Notes under the pieces: generated by a model | What the model saw: the letters and a program-made list of their open reading frames with translations, nothing else | Database searches by the model: none | What the model was told of the DNA's origin: nothing | Part shown: one piece after another, positions 54,314 through 64,000 of the stretch | How the letters are laid out: each line of letters opens with the position of its first letter | How positions within the stretch are numbered: position 1 is the first letter of the stretch | Position numbers and translations under genes: made by a program | Origin: Legionella sp. PC997 | GTDB taxonomy: Bacteria > Pseudomonadota > Gammaproteobacteria > Legionellales > Legionellaceae | DNA length: 64,000 nt | Direction of reading: 5' to 3' | Assembly: GCF_014109825.1 (NCBI RefSeq) | Contig: NZ_CP059576.1 | Coordinates: 3,331,501 to 3,395,500 of the forward strand

Positions 54314-54718
54314 TTAAGGAATCGTGGACATCGGCGAGATCGAATAAGACTCCTTTCCGATACTGAGCTTATCTGGCTTTATATTAGCCTGCCAAAATAG
54401 TGCTCTATTACCTATGGGCTCCATCTCGGATGTATGATTTCGATTCTCAGTAAACTCTTCCCAAGTCAGATAACATGGATCCTCAAACCCATAATCCGCT
54501 AAATGGGTCTTTGGAAGTAACTTATTTTTGAATCGATCCCCATATAAAAGACACTGATATACTGAAATGAATTTTTGATAGTCTTTAAAAGAAAAATGAT
54601 CATAAATCTTACTTCTGTAAGTATAAAGAATAAGTAACAGCTCTTTAACGGTTGTTGTGGGTTCCAAGGTCAGAACGATAGTTTCTCCACTATTTTTTTT
54701 ATTGATTATAAATTTCAT
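54314..54718 (-). CDS. Ubiquitin-like fold protein, probable effector
   Basis: A 134-residue protein whose first 90 residues can be aligned to eukaryotic ubiquitin. 'MKFIINKKNSGETIVLTLEP' corresponds to ubiquitin's first two strands ('MQIFVKTLTGKTITLEVEP'); 'TTTVKELLLIL' to the first helix; after an insertion, 'YQCLLYGDRFKNKLLPKTHL' and 'ADYGFEDPCYLTW' correspond to the 'RLIFAGKQLEDGRTLSDY' and 'IQKESTLHLV' segments. The C-terminal 45 residues are polar and lack a Gly-Gly end, so it is not expected to be conjugated. No signal peptide. It could mimic a ubiquitin-like domain to bind host factors. The similarity is recognised by eye only. Confidence 0.65.
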   Translation of the reverse strand: MKFIINKKNSGETIVLTLEPTTTVKELLLILYTYRSKIYDHFSFKDYQKFISVYQCLLYGDRFKNKLLPKTHLADYGFEDPCYLTWEEFTENRNHTSEMEPIGNRALFWQANIKPDKLSIGKESYSISPMSTIP

Positions 54719-54951
54719 TGATGACCATTAATTAGTTAGGCATTCTTTTAATATATTTTGAAATAACGAGAAAGCAAATAACATTCGAACTTTAAATAAA
54801 ATTGATTTGGCAAATTCACTCTATGAATCGCAAGTTATAACTCAAATCCGAGCTCATTTATTCTAATTTTTGTAAGATAATTAACGAATGCACCAATAAT
54901 TAGTTTATTTGTACTAAAATTATACTACGCAACCATGTTGTATGGGTTCCA

Positions 54952-55752
54952 ATGAGTGAGACAATTTACAGGCTTATCCTTAGAGGCAAAACAACCTATG
55001 ATGGTCAAAAAATCGAAGAAGCGATTAATGAAATCTTATCATTAGAGGATGAATATATTGGCCTAATCTGCTATGAGGCTTTTGAAGAATTAAAAAAAGC
55101 TCGAATCAGCGAAAATCATAATCTATATGTTTCCATTTTAGAAGCACTTACCGAGGAGGACTTATTTGATATTATTCTTGAATTTAAACATTCACTTCCC
55201 AAAATCGATAAAGAACTTAATCATTTGCAGAAGGATGTAGACCAACTGAAAAAGATTAACTTAGAAATCGAACGATTACAAAAACAATGTCAAAGTAATG
55301 CTGAACAGATTAGTCTACATGACGAAACAATAGGCAAGCTTCTCTCAGCAGAACCAGGGACATTGGACCGTTTTTTAGCAGATGCAAAACCTGGTAAAAT
55401 AAAAGGTTTTTTCTTGCGTTTTGTACGCAAAGAATTAATTGAGGAAGCAAAAAGTAAATGTACTCAGTATGACTTGCGCAATTCTTTAAATACAGAAGTT
55501 AGGCGTTTAAAAGCAGACAAAGAAAGACTAGAAAAAGAATCTGATTTTTATACAAAACAAAGGGACCAACTACAGAGCTCGGAAACGGAGCATACACAAT
55601 TATTAGCGAATAAAATGACTTTACAAGTACAAATCGAACAATTAGAAAATACTATTGGATCCATCCCAAAAGCTAAAAAATCTAAACATGTAGTACAAGC
55701 TGCACAAAAGGTTGATGAAGATGATGAGCTGCAGTTTTCTATAGATCTGTAG
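54952..55752 (+). CDS. Coiled-coil hypothetical protein, effector-like
   Basis: A 266-residue protein. Residues about 75-130 and 165-240 form two long coiled coils rich in Leu, Lys, Glu and Gln, separated by a compact 'RFLADAKPGKIKGFFLRFVRK' segment. The C-terminus is acidic ('KVDEDDELQFS'), resembling E-block translocation signals. No domain is recognised. The frame has no obvious signal peptide. It is divergent from the ubiquitin-like gene. Confidence 0.65.
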   Translation: MSETIYRLILRGKTTYDGQKIEEAINEILSLEDEYIGLICYEAFEELKKARISENHNLYVSILEALTEEDLFDIILEFKHSLPKIDKELNHLQKDVDQLKKINLEIERLQKQCQSNAEQISLHDETIGKLLSAEPGTLDRFLADAKPGKIKGFFLRFVRKELIEEAKSKCTQYDLRNSLNTEVRRLKADKERLEKESDFYTKQRDQLQSSETEHTQLLANKMTLQVQIEQLENTIGSIPKAKKSKHVVQAAQKVDEDDELQFSIDL

Positions 55753-55933
55753 AGGATAATGGATATAAGCACTTCTTTTCGCCCAAATTTCACTATTACT
55801 TTAAAGAGTGAAGGCCAGTCGCTTAAAATTTTAAATCCTATATAATGTTTCCATTAGAAAATACGTCTTGTGCTCTACTCCAAGAATTTCAATTTACAAA
55901 CGATCATCAAACTGAATTAAACCGGATATCAAA

Positions 55934-57079
55934 ATGAAAAAACTGTTTTACGGTCTGATTTTAATTTTAGTGGGTATGGAGTTATTGTACTTATTTCAAC
56001 CATTTATTGGATTTAATATCGAGGTTTCGGAGCTAGTAGGGCAATCTCTACCCTTTTTAAAATCACACCCTCCGACGCATATTAATCTGAAGAATGATTT
56101 TATATTGAAGCCTTATATTCAAGGGCTCGACAAACCAAGATTTATGTATGTTACCGGCTCAGGGGATTTACTCGTAACCGAGCCCTCAAAAGGAACACTT
56201 ATCCTAATACCTTATAAAAAGCCGGAACAAAAACTCGTGCTTCTCTCCGGTTTGCGAAAGCCTCACAGCATGGATTTATTGGATCACTACTTATACATTG
56301 CAGAAGAAAATGCGATTGGCCGAGTTAGATATGATGTACAAAAGGGACGTATTCTGGGGTCTTATGAGCGAATAATAACAAATATTCCCGATGATGGAGG
56401 ACATTGGACAAGAACTATTAAATTTGGTCCGGATGGATACGGCTATGTATCGATTGGTTCTTCGTGCAATGTGTGCATTGAAAAAAATCCTTTAAGAGCT
56501 TCTATCGCGCGTTTTAAACCCGGTGAGAATCATTTGACTGTTTATGCCAAGGGGCTGCGAAATGCGGTTGGGTTTGATTGGTCACCCATCGATGGAAGAC
56601 TTTATGCAACTGAAAATGGACGTGATTATTTAGGGGATCACTTCCCTCCTGATGAGTTAAATCTTATTAAAGAAAATCAATTTTATGGATGGCCTTATGC
56701 AAACGGAGATCGAGTACCCGACCCCAAATTTGGTATTGGAAAAGAACAAATTATTAATGGATCTCAACCGCCGGCATTCAAATTCGACGCGCACCAAGCA
56801 CCTTTAGGCATTACATTTATAAAAAATCCTAAATCTCCACTTTATAAAAAAGCATTAGTTGCCCTTCACGGTTCGTGGAATAGTTCAATTAAAGTCGGTT
56901 ATAAGGTGGTGAGTCTTAGTTTTGAAAATGGAATAATAACTCAAAATGACTTTATTACCGGATTTCTTAAAGAAGGCAAAGTGATAGGTAGGCCGGTTCA
57001 TATAGTCGAAGGCAAAGATAGCGAATTGTATCTCTCTGATGATTTTAATGGAGTTATTTATTTAATTGAGAAACAATAA
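55934..57079 (+). CDS. Sorbosone/glucose dehydrogenase-like beta-propeller (PQQ-type sugar dehydrogenase family)
   Basis: A 381-residue protein with an N-terminal hydrophobic segment (about 5-25), a signal anchor or uncleaved signal peptide, so the catalytic domain is probably periplasmic. The soluble-quinoprotein/sorbosone-dehydrogenase propeller is indicated by 'HWTRTIKFGPDGYGYVSIGS', 'AKGLRNAVGFDWSPIDGRLYATENGRD', 'PPDELNLIKENQFYGWPYANG' and 'ALVALHGSWN', with candidate catalytic His and Arg. The family oxidises aldoses or sorbosone using PQQ. A Cys-x-x-Cys in 'SSCNVCIEKN' is typical of this subgroup. Neighbouring genes give no clue about the substrate. Confidence 0.85.
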   Translation: MKKLFYGLILILVGMELLYLFQPFIGFNIEVSELVGQSLPFLKSHPPTHINLKNDFILKPYIQGLDKPRFMYVTGSGDLLVTEPSKGTLILIPYKKPEQKLVLLSGLRKPHSMDLLDHYLYIAEENAIGRVRYDVQKGRILGSYERIITNIPDDGGHWTRTIKFGPDGYGYVSIGSSCNVCIEKNPLRASIARFKPGENHLTVYAKGLRNAVGFDWSPIDGRLYATENGRDYLGDHFPPDELNLIKENQFYGWPYANGDRVPDPKFGIGKEQIINGSQPPAFKFDAHQAPLGITFIKNPKSPLYKKALVALHGSWNSSIKVGYKVVSLSFENGIITQNDFITGFLKEGKVIGRPVHIVEGKDSELYLSDDFNGVIYLIEKQ

Positions 57080-57098
57080 TCGGGCAATCGCAGCCCGA
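57080..57098 (+). terminator. Weak terminator hairpin
   Basis: TCGGGC (57080-57085) and GCCCGA (57093-57098) form a short stem immediately after the stop at 57079, with a 7-nt loop and a TTT after it. Confidence 0.4.
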
Positions 57099-57148
57099 GT
57101 TTAACTACTCAGGCTAAGCGCTATTCAAGTTTTTAAACTAATTTTGTA

Positions 57149-57877
57149 TTAGTGTTGCCAGCCTGAAATCTGTTGTAAATAATGAACGGCCCCAGAGGAG
57201 TCAAACTTTCCTGCCTCCATTGACTCTTGTAAAGTGTAATCATCATACAATTTAGAATGCTTTTCCAATATTTCCCGTTCCGGTGTCGCACTTCCAGCGG
57301 GGGGCCTACCAGGAAGTGGCTTGGGTATCTCGTTAAAAAATCTGTATCTACGATTGTAGTTGATTTGATCGGTATAGACTGAATTATGGGGATCCGCAGA
57401 GTATCCGTAAGTAAGCGACTCATAATTTTTTATTGAACCATCAGGTCGAGTACTGATATCAATGATCCGGGGATCCCAAGCATCCACCTCCCATGTGGAA
57501 GGATTGTTCTCACCTTTTAACTGCACTAATATTTCTAAATAGACATGATCACATTTAAGTGAGCTAAGAATACGAATTTTTGCAACTGCGCCTCTACGGG
57601 CAATTTCTTTACCAATCTCTACCAGAAGATAATCTGCAAGCTCATGGCAATTTCCTAAACTAACATACTCAATTAGATCATGTCGGTACATGTATTCATC
57701 TTCTTGGGTAGAGGTTAGAGGTTCGCGAACATTTTTAGTAAAATAGTTATTTTCTTTAATCTCGCGATGGTATTTTATATACCCACTTTTTTGATTACAG
57801 ATTGTTATTTTTCTTCTAGTCTCCAAAATAGCTTCTGTACATATATTTACAAACTCTTCTCGTGATAAAAAAGGCAT
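57149..57877 (-). CDS. Putative Cys-His-Asp (transglutaminase/cysteine-protease-like) protein
   Basis: A 242-residue protein from ATG 57877, preferred over TTG 57910 because GGGAAAG is five bases before it. The Gly-Asn-Cys-His-Glu-Leu-Ala motif places Cys77 at a helix start; 'KCDHVYLEILVQ' gives His111 on a strand; 'WEVDAWDPR' gives Asp132 or Asp135. This matches the layout of the proteins at 1-695 and 34022-34635 and suggests a shared papain/transglutaminase fold. The C-terminal 70 residues are Pro/Tyr-rich. No signal peptide. The neighbouring polysaccharide genes are unrelated. Function unknown; probably an effector or bacterial defence enzyme. Confidence 0.62.
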   Translation of the reverse strand: MPFLSREEFVNICTEAILETRRKITICNQKSGYIKYHREIKENNYFTKNVREPLTSTQEDEYMYRHDLIEYVSLGNCHELADYLLVEIGKEIARRGAVAKIRILSSLKCDHVYLEILVQLKGENNPSTWEVDAWDPRIIDISTRPDGSIKNYESLTYGYSADPHNSVYTDQINYNRRYRFFNEIPKPLPGRPPAGSATPEREILEKHSKLYDDYTLQESMEAGKFDSSGAVHYLQQISGWQH

Positions 57878-57972
57878 AATACTTTCCCAAAACTTTTCAA
57901 TTAGGGACAATATTATACCTTTTTAGTGTGTTTAAATTAAGCATAAAGTGGGTTGTGTGGACTACTTTTCCC

Positions 57973-58890
57973 TCATTTACATGGCGCGAACCTGTTTGCT
58001 TCTAACATCCAACTTAAGGTTTCTTCTAAATTAAAACGGGGAAAAAAACCTATAATTTGCTCAAGTTTTTGTTTGCATCCTACTAAATGCTTGACCTCAT
58101 TGCTGCGAACAAACCTAGGATTAACGCCAATTTCCGGAGTATGCCCTGTTAATTTGCTCAGCATGGAAAGTAACTGCTGCAACGAGTATCCCTGACCAGT
58201 ACAAATATTAACAACTTCATTTGCAGTTCCGCCTACTTCTATAAGTCGTCGGTATGCGTGGACAACATCACGAACGTCAGAAAAGTCCCGCACGATGTCT
58301 AAATTACCTAATTCCAAAAAATCGGCACGCTGGGAAAAATGAGTAACTACTTTGGGTACCAAAAATAGAGATGATTGCGCTACTCCCGTATAATTAAATG
58401 GACGCAGGATCGTAATGGGAAGCTCGTTCATCCAAAGTTTTGCCATCTGCTCCATAGATAACTTACTAACTGAATAATCATTGATCGGAGCGGCGGGCGC
58501 CGTTTCATCAATAAATTCGCGCTCTGTATTGCCATAAATATTTCCACTGCTGGCCAAAAAAATCTGTTCTGGAGGTTTTGATAATTGGGTTAAAGCCTTT
58601 AATAGATTCCGAGTACCGATAATATTCGTTCGATACATTGTTTCCGCATTATCCTGTCCTATAAAAGAAATCGCTGCCAAATGAACCACCACTGTAGGCT
58701 CTATTTCTTTAATAATATTGCTCAGCTCAGCTTGATTTAAAAGATCGCATGAAAAATAATTCATTCCTGGAATCGGATGAAGCGGTAACCGTTGGCAAAG
58801 ACCGATGACATTCATTCCAGCACGCAACAGTTCCAAAGAAAGATAGTGCCCGGTAAACCCAGAAGAACCGGTAATCATAACCTTCTTCAT
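57973..58890 (-). CDS. rmd: GDP-6-deoxy-D-lyxo-4-hexulose reductase (RMD-like)
   Basis: A 305-residue extended SDR. The cofactor motif 'TGSSGFTGHYLS' is at the N-terminus, Tyr-Ser-Val-Ser-Lys (YxxxK) at about 138-142, with Ser in 'LASSGNIYG'. Following gmd with a one-base stop/start overlap, it most likely reduces the 4-keto intermediate to GDP-D-rhamnose, as RMD does. The alternative GDP-fucose synthase usually carries both epimerase and reductase features ('GSKGMVGSA...'), not seen here. It is probably a GDP-D-rhamnose donor for the adjacent glycosyltransferase. A GDP-6-deoxy-talose or other product cannot be excluded. Confidence 0.8.
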   Translation of the reverse strand: MKKVMITGSSGFTGHYLSLELLRAGMNVIGLCQRLPLHPIPGMNYFSCDLLNQAELSNIIKEIEPTVVVHLAAISFIGQDNAETMYRTNIIGTRNLLKALTQLSKPPEQIFLASSGNIYGNTEREFIDETAPAAPINDYSVSKLSMEQMAKLWMNELPITILRPFNYTGVAQSSLFLVPKVVTHFSQRADFLELGNLDIVRDFSDVRDVVHAYRRLIEVGGTANEVVNICTGQGYSLQQLLSMLSKLTGHTPEIGVNPRFVRSNEVKHLVGCKQKLEQIIGFFPRFNLEETLSWMLEANRFAPCK

Positions 58891-59942
58891 TATGAAGTTA
58901 CCCCACGCTTATTTCGTTCCAGATCTGCTTCTAACATCATTTGACATAAATGTTCTAAAGATATTTTAGACTCCCACCCTAAATTTTTTTTTGCTTTGGA
59001 AGCATCCCCAATGAGCAAATCCACTTCAGCGGGCCGATAAAATTGAGGGTTAACTTGAACTATGGTCTTGCCGGTTCGTTGATCAATAGCTATTTCATGG
59101 GCACCACTTCCTTCCCATGCAAGATCAAAATTTGCCGCTTGTGCCGCTAAGTTTACAAAATATCGCACGCTTTCAGTTCGCTGAGTTGCTAATACATAAG
59201 TATCAGGCTCATCTGCTTGCAACATACGCCACATCCCATCTACATACTCTCTTGCAAATCCCCAATCCCGCTTTGCATCTAAGTTCCCTATTTCTAAGAC
59301 ATCGAGCATTCCTAATCTGATTTTTGCAATACCGTTGGTAATTTTTCGTGTAATAAATTCACAGCCTCGCAGAGGCGATTCGTGATTAAACAAAATGCCA
59401 CTACAGGCAAACAAATTGTAGCTTTCACGATAATTAACCGTCATCCAATGAGCATATAATTTAGCAACTCCATAAGGGCTACGAGGATAAAACGGAGTTA
59501 ATTCAGTTTGCGGTACGGTTTGTACTTTCCCAAACATCTCCGAAGTACTTGCTTGGTAAAAGCGAATCATCGGATTCACTATCCGAATTGCTTCTAAAAT
59601 ATTTAAAGCACCAAGCGCGGTAATTGATGAAGTCATAATAGGTTGTTCAAAAGAAGAAGTGACGAAACTCTGTGCTGCTAAGTTATAAACTTCTGTCGCT
59701 TGGCTCTTCCTAAGCAAGCCTATAATTGAACTCAGATCAGTTAAATCGAATTCAACTAAATGTAAATTTGGATGTTTATCGATACCTAATTCTTTAATTC
59801 GCCAAAAATTAGTTGCACTAGCACGTCGATAAGCTCCATAGACGATGTATTTTTTTTCCAATAGTAACTCAGCCAGATAAGCGCCATCTTGGCCGGTTAT
59901 CCCAGTAATCATTGCGATTTTAGGAGAATTATTTAGTTGCAT
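58890..59942 (-). CDS. gmd: GDP-mannose 4,6-dehydratase
   Basis: A 350-residue extended SDR converting GDP-D-mannose to GDP-4-keto-6-deoxy-D-mannose. Visible: '[19 protein letters not shown]' at the N-terminus, '[11 protein letters not shown]' with the catalytic Thr/Ser and Glu, '[12 protein letters not shown]' with the catalytic Tyr and Lys, and '[17 protein letters not shown]', all characteristic of GMD. Its start overlaps the glycosyltransferase stop by 10 bases (AGGAGG four bases upstream), and its stop overlaps the start of the reductase gene by one base (TAATG), so the three are translationally coupled. Confidence 0.93.
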   Translation of the reverse strand: MQLNNSPKIAMITGITGQDGAYLAELLLEKKYIVYGAYRRASATNFWRIKELGIDKHPNLHLVEFDLTDLSSIIGLLRKSQATEVYNLAAQSFVTSSFEQPIMTSSITALGALNILEAIRIVNPMIRFYQASTSEMFGKVQTVPQTELTPFYPRSPYGVAKLYAHWMTVNYRESYNLFACSGILFNHESPLRGCEFITRKITNGIAKIRLGMLDVLEIGNLDAKRDWGFAREYVDGMWRMLQADEPDTYVLATQRTESVRYFVNLAAQAANFDLAWEGSGAHEIAIDQRTGKTIVQVNPQFYRPAEVDLLIGDASKAKKNLGWESKISLEHLCQMMLEADLERNKRGVTS

Positions 59943-62900
59943 AGCTCCTCCTGTTCTGGTACTTCTTCCTTCTTAATCGAAAACTGATTCCAATCTGGTT
60001 CACACTGTTCTGGTGTTAATTGGGTATACCACTGCCCATTGAACAGTACCTCCAAAAGTTGTTGGGTACTTTGTTCCCAAGTTAGCCATGGCATGTGTTC
60101 CGATGAAATATGGGTCTTTTCTTTGAAATTACCCACCCAAAATAGAATTGCCTCAGCCAGATCAGAGGGAGCATTGGAATTAAAATAGGTAGCATGATTT
60201 CCTGCCACTTCCCGAAATACTTTAAGATCACGGGCTATGATAGGAAGTTTATATTTTGCTGCCTCAATTAAAGGCAAACCAAATCCTTCCCCTTCGCTTG
60301 CAGCCAACATACACGAAGAAACGGCGTATAGCTTTTCTAAATATTCATCACTCACCTGTTCCAGCCAGAATAAATGTTTAAACAATTCCGGGTTTGTCCG
60401 CAATTTTCGGACAAGATTATCGACTTCCCATCCCTTCTTTCCCACAATGACTAAATTAAATCGATGCCCTTGCGACCAGAGTAATTCAAATGCCTTGAGT
60501 ACTTGTTGATGCCCTTTTCGTGGTTCAACCGTTCCAACCATAATAAAGGTTGGATCTTGTTTTAACTGTTGAAGTAGGTTTTCTTCATGACTATTGATCC
60601 CATGGGTTGGCAATGAATTTTCAATATCCGCTCCCAGGTGAAAATAGCCTATCTTGAAAGGACGGGCGTGTTCTGATTTAAAACTCTTTAAGTAGTCACA
60701 CACATTATCAGCCACTGCTTTAGAGATACATAATACACCATCGAACATGGAAATCGTGTTCATCCAGGCTTGGTGCATTTTCTCCGTTTTAGGAGTAAAC
60801 ATTTCCGGCATTAGAATGGGGAGTAAGTCATAAATAACAAAATGAATAGAAACGCCCTTTCGATGCAAATTCAGCAGATATTCTTTGTGTTTAGGAACAA
60901 TACTGGGGCTTAAATCCAAACCTAAGAAAATATCTCCGGCATTTGCATCAATAGGTGTGTCTTCAAAATTTTCAGCAGAACACGCTAATAAATTAAGTGT
61001 GAAGTTACGGGCGTATCGATAAGTATGGCTCTCAGAAGCATAAACAGGCTCCACTCTATAACCGGCTGGAGGAGACTCCAATAATCTTTTTAAAATACTT
61101 CGTGTCACTCGTTGAATCCCTGATTTTACATCTTTAACAATGAGTACCGACACATCAATAAAGAATTGTCGTGTTTGGATTGATTTGGAAATAGACTGAG
61201 CCACATCTCTGGCTAATTGCATTAAATCGCGTGTATTCGGAGAATAAGATTTTAGTTGGGCTACTGACTTACCTAATGAGAAAATATCCGCTGAAGCGAG
61301 ATCATACATCTTTTCAATGGAATAATAATATTTCTGTGCACAATCATAGGGCGCATGCTGAGTTCTTATATGTTTTTGAGCCAAGTCGCCCAGAGCCAAT
61401 CGTCGATGTTTATCGTTCCAGAGGAGTTCTAGGGACTCTGTTAATTGGCGATCAGTAAATTCTTCGGGTATCTTCCACACGCAGTGGTCAGGTATTTCGC
61501 TAAGACTACCATGTGCATTGATAATTGTAGGAACACCATAATTCATACAATCTAATACGGTTCCAGATGTTTCTCCCCGTGAGTTTTTTCGCAGTTGAAC
61601 CGCTAGATCCGCCGCTGCTAAATACAACTCGTATGTAGGATTATCACACCATCCAGTAATAGTTATATTTGTCCCTGGACCCGCATTAATAGTGGTTAAT
61701 AATTGGTTCTCATAAGAACTGGTAGACTGGTTTTCTCCTACAAAGATCAGCTTGCACTGTTTACTGTGCACAAGCTCTGAATCCATCCAAGCCTTTATTA
61801 ATCTATGATTTTCTTTATTAGGCCCCAATATTCCAAAACTACATACTAAAAATGCATCGGGGTTGAGACCTAATTGTTCGCGGGCGGCAAATTTATCAAC
61901 GAGGTCGACAGGTTTTCTTAAATGGGGAATAACCGTCCATTCTCTTGCCGTATTGAGGCCATAAAAATGGTTTGCTAGATAACGAGAATATTCTGAATGA
62001 ACAATAACGCCTGTTGCCTGTTGTAGGATGCGAAGGTTACATGGATATTTAGAGAGGGCCTTATCATGATCATTCACTCTATCAAGACATCCTTTATACC
62101 CATGGGAATAATATAATTCTAAATTTAGTAAATTCTTGGTTTCATTCTGATAAGCGGCATAATCGATAATACCGGATAGGAAAAAATCATGCAGTACAAC
62201 AATACCAGGTATTTGTTGAATCAACCCAAACATATGTTGATGGAACATCGAGTTACCAAAATGATAAATCACTCGATCGTAATAACCAAGACCATTCTCC
62301 TTAAACCATTGAACAGATCGAATGGGATGATTGGTCGTAATCCAGGAGTCATTAACCTCCTTTTGAGCGACAACAACTTCAATTTCATAAAATCGACTCA
62401 AAAAGGGCAAAAGTTCTGCACTATAATAGCTTATCCCACTACGTTCTGGGGGCAGAGGAGAAACATAGGCTAACTTGGGTCGTTGGTGCGAATTAAACCC
62501 AATGCCTTTTTGTTTCTTTTGTTTAACTAAGGCTTCTAATGCGTTAATCGCTTTGCGAGCGCTAATATCCCAGGAAAATAATTTAGATTGCTCCAGTGCC
62601 GCATGTTTCAATTCACAGCGAAAATCATCATTATCTAATACCTTTAAAAGCATATTTGCTATCGATTCATCGTCGCAAGGATCAAATAGATTGTCCTCTC
62701 TACCAATCACTTCTGGGATACTGCTGGTATTCGACCCAATTACCGCTTGACCACAAGACATCGCCTCAAGAACAGGTAAGCCAAATCCTTCATGCAGTGA
62801 AGGAAACACAAAAATTTTGCATAAATTATACAAGCTCAATAAATCAGTGTTGGATACAAATCCGGTAAATATTAATTCCTCAATAGCTAAACCCTGGGAG

Positions 62901-63721
62901 GCAGCCAATGAAAAAAGTTTTTTCTTTTCCGAATTATTAATTGAGCATACCACCACCAATTGATGTTCATCACGAACGTCTTGAGGTAACTTCGCATAAG
63001 CCCGAATTAATCCTTCAACATTTTTACGAAAATCAATTCCGCCTGTATATAAAATAAAGGAGCGAGTTAAACCAAATCGAGCTCGTATCTCATCTTCTTT
63101 GGTAACCTTAATGGGTTTAAAATAATCATCTACTGCAGAAGAAATATTGATAATTTTATCTTCCGAAAAACTTATGTATTTTAAAGCTTCATGTCTTGAA
63201 TATTCTGAAATAGATAACAATAGGTCTGCTTGTCCAAAAGACTCTAGCTTTTTTAAATACCACTTTTTTGTTTTTGCATCTTTTAGATAATGATCCGAAT
63301 ATACAAGGGGGATTAAATCATAAAGAATAACGGCTACAGGTATCTTACTCAATCTGCCAATGCTCGTAATTACACCCCCTTCATTAGTTCCTTCAAAGAA
63401 ACTCCCAATAAGAACAATGTCGGGTTTTAGATGCGCAATGAACGCTTCTTGTACCAGTTCTGCAGTTTGATGAGACCAATCATATTCTTTTTTAGATGCG
63501 ATACGAGACCACACCCGAATATTATCCTGAGGCAATATTCCCTCAAATGCAGTTCGTATAGAATTGATGCTTTCAGGAAATTGCCCATTAAGAGCAATAA
63601 AAAGCTCATGCTCTCCACGATTTCTAGCAATCGCTAAAGCGAGGGAAAGTAAATAACGACCGATACCCCGAAAACGAGTATTTGGTGTTTGAGCGCCTTG
63701 CAGATCCAAGACAATACGCAT
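59933..63721 (-). CDS. Three-domain GT-B glycosyltransferase
   Basis: About 1262 residues from ATG 63721, chosen because TGGAG lies five bases upstream; TTG 63745 is the alternative. Three GT4-type GT-B modules follow each other. Module one (about 1-400) contains '[20 protein letters not shown]'. Module two (about 415-830) contains '[19 protein letters not shown]'. Module three (about 885-1240) contains '[20 protein letters not shown]'. Each has the E-x7-E-like donor-binding helix, though the middle one is degenerate ('[11 protein letters not shown]'). Such multi-domain enzymes build O-antigen or capsule repeats, for example mannan or rhamnan polymerases. The adjacent gmd/rmd genes suggest D-rhamnose as a donor sugar. 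No signal peptide; peripheral to the inner membrane. Confidence 0.85.
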   Translation of the reverse strand: MRIVLDLQGAQTPNTRFRGIGRYLLSLALAIARNRGEHELFIALNGQFPESINSIRTAFEGILPQDNIRVWSRIASKKEYDWSHQTAELVQEAFIAHLKPDIVLIGSFFEGTNEGGVITSIGRLSKIPVAVILYDLIPLVYSDHYLKDAKTKKWYLKKLESFGQADLLLSISEYSRHEALKYISFSEDKIINISSAVDDYFKPIKVTKEDEIRARFGLTRSFILYTGGIDFRKNVEGLIRAYAKLPQDVRDEHQLVVVCSINNSEKKKLFSLAASQGLAIEELIFTGFVSNTDLLSLYNLCKIFVFPSLHEGFGLPVLEAMSCGQAVIGSNTSSIPEVIGREDNLFDPCDDESIANMLLKVLDNDDFRCELKHAALEQSKLFSWDISARKAINALEALVKQKKQKGIGFNSHQRPKLAYVSPLPPERSGISYYSAELLPFLSRFYEIEVVVAQKEVNDSWITTNHPIRSVQWFKENGLGYYDRVIYHFGNSMFHQHMFGLIQQIPGIVVLHDFFLSGIIDYAAYQNETKNLLNLELYYSHGYKGCLDRVNDHDKALSKYPCNLRILQQATGVIVHSEYSRYLANHFYGLNTAREWTVIPHLRKPVDLVDKFAAREQLGLNPDAFLVCSFGILGPNKENHRLIKAWMDSELVHSKQCKLIFVGENQSTSSYENQLLTTINAGPGTNITITGWCDNPTYELYLAAADLAVQLRKNSRGETSGTVLDCMNYGVPTIINAHGSLSEIPDHCVWKIPEEFTDRQLTESLELLWNDKHRRLALGDLAQKHIRTQHAPYDCAQKYYYSIEKMYDLASADIFSLGKSVAQLKSYSPNTRDLMQLARDVAQSISKSIQTRQFFIDVSVLIVKDVKSGIQRVTRSILKRLLESPPAGYRVEPVYASESHTYRYARNFTLNLLACSAENFEDTPIDANAGDIFLGLDLSPSIVPKHKEYLLNLHRKGVSIHFVIYDLLPILMPEMFTPKTEKMHQAWMNTISMFDGVLCISKAVADNVCDYLKSFKSEHARPFKIGYFHLGADIENSLPTHGINSHEENLLQQLKQDPTFIMVGTVEPRKGHQQVLKAFELLWSQGHRFNLVIVGKKGWEVDNLVRKLRTNPELFKHLFWLEQVSDEYLEKLYAVSSCMLAASEGEGFGLPLIEAAKYKLPIIARDLKVFREVAGNHATYFNSNAPSDLAEAILFWVGNFKEKTHISSEHMPWLTWEQSTQQLLEVLFNGQWYTQLTPEQCEPDWNQFSIKKEEVPEQEELCN

Positions 63722-63785
63722 AACAACTCCATCAATGCTATCCAAAAGGATTTAAATTAGAAAACTCGAATACAGATTGTTTCGC

Positions 63786-64000
63786 TCAATTTAATATGCC
63801 ATCACTATGTTCATATAAATTGGCATTGAACCAGACCTGAATCCCATCCAAGGTTGTCATGCCCGTTAGATTATAAAGCTTCGGATTGAAATCAAATTTA
63901 CATGGTTTTTCATGAAGTAAGCTCCATTTATTTTGAATGAACAGCTCTAACAATTCACCTTCAATTCTTCGACTATGAGTTGCGATAAGCATAAAACGAA
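63786..64000 (-). CDS. C-terminal fragment, methyltransferase-like; cut by the window edge
   Basis: The frame is open to the right edge, so only the C-terminal 70 or so residues are visible. 'LIATHSRRIEGELLELFIQNKW' followed by 'TTLDGIQVW' resembles the end of FkbM-type methyltransferases found in polysaccharide clusters; this is a low-certainty resemblance. It is 64 bases upstream of the glycosyltransferase start on the same strand, so it probably belongs to the same operon. Confidence 0.4.
   Translation of the reverse strand, partial: RFMLIATHSRRIEGELLELFIQNKWSLLHEKPCKFDFNPKLYNLTGMTTLDGIQVWFNANLYEHSDGILN

Overview
The window looks like a chromosomal segment of a Legionella-type bacterium, probably a non-pneumophila species. 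Three things point there. The DNA is AT-rich. Ordinary gammaproteobacterial genes (glsA, yacG, zur, gmd, an iol operon with an iolC-iolB fusion) alternate with long stand-alone genes. Many of those resemble eukaryotic proteins or host-directed enzymes: an ankyrin/RasGEF protein, an F-box/pentapeptide protein ending in a CaaX box, a ubiquitin-like protein, an NleD-like metalloprotease and several putative Cys-His proteases. No rRNA, tRNA, CRISPR array, prophage or intact insertion sequence was seen. The species call and all Dot/Icm effector assignments are inferences.

Layout. 1-3.9 kb: a cut-off Cys-His-Asp protein, a small membrane protein, glutaminase, yacG and a fatty acid desaturase. 4.1-7.4 kb: a two-gene lipid unit, a fatty acyl-AMP ligase overlapping an ACP-alpha-oxoamine synthase fusion. 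7.5-14.7 kb: a CNNM/CBS membrane protein with a small upstream gene, pyruvate decarboxylase, an S9 peptidase, a SnoaL-like protein and a beta-sandwich protein. 14.7-24.7 kb: Ank-RasGEF, a secreted lipase, a short-chain dehydrogenase divergent from an HxlR regulator with a tandem-repeat operator, a small exported protein and the F-box/CaaX protein. 25.4-35.9 kb: an accessory block with two HExxH proteins, a GAF hybrid histidine kinase, a large putative cysteine protease, a frameshifted Cys-His-Asp gene and orphan proteins.

35.9-43.1 kb: the myo-inositol operon iolT-iolG-iolCB-iolD-iolE, transcribed leftward. Uptake by IolT, oxidation by IolG, dehydration by IolE, ring opening by IolD, isomerisation by the IolB half and phosphorylation by the IolC half form a nearly complete pathway; iolJ and iolA are not here. 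43.3-45.6 kb: two tail-to-tail paralogues with an OTU-like Cys/His arrangement. 45.9-50.6 kb: a small lipoprotein, a TolB-like propeller, an MFS carrier and small orphan genes. 50.7-54.2 kb: zur, a good Zur-box candidate, and an unusual P1B-type ATPase with a His-rich repeat, altered catalytic motifs and a CLIS C-terminus. 54.3-57.9 kb: a ubiquitin-like protein, a coiled-coil protein, a sorbosone-dehydrogenase-like propeller and a third Cys-His-Asp protein. 58.0-64.0 kb: a leftward, tightly coupled surface-polysaccharide operon (three-domain glycosyltransferase, GMD, RMD-like reductase) predicted to make and use GDP-D-rhamnose or a related 6-deoxyhexose.

The most unusual items are the two proteins ending in the same CLIS prenylation-type motif (one an F-box protein, one a degenerate metal ATPase behind a Zur box), the ubiquitin-like protein, the Ank-RasGEF protein, the tail-to-tail OTU-like pair and the lipid-assembly pair.
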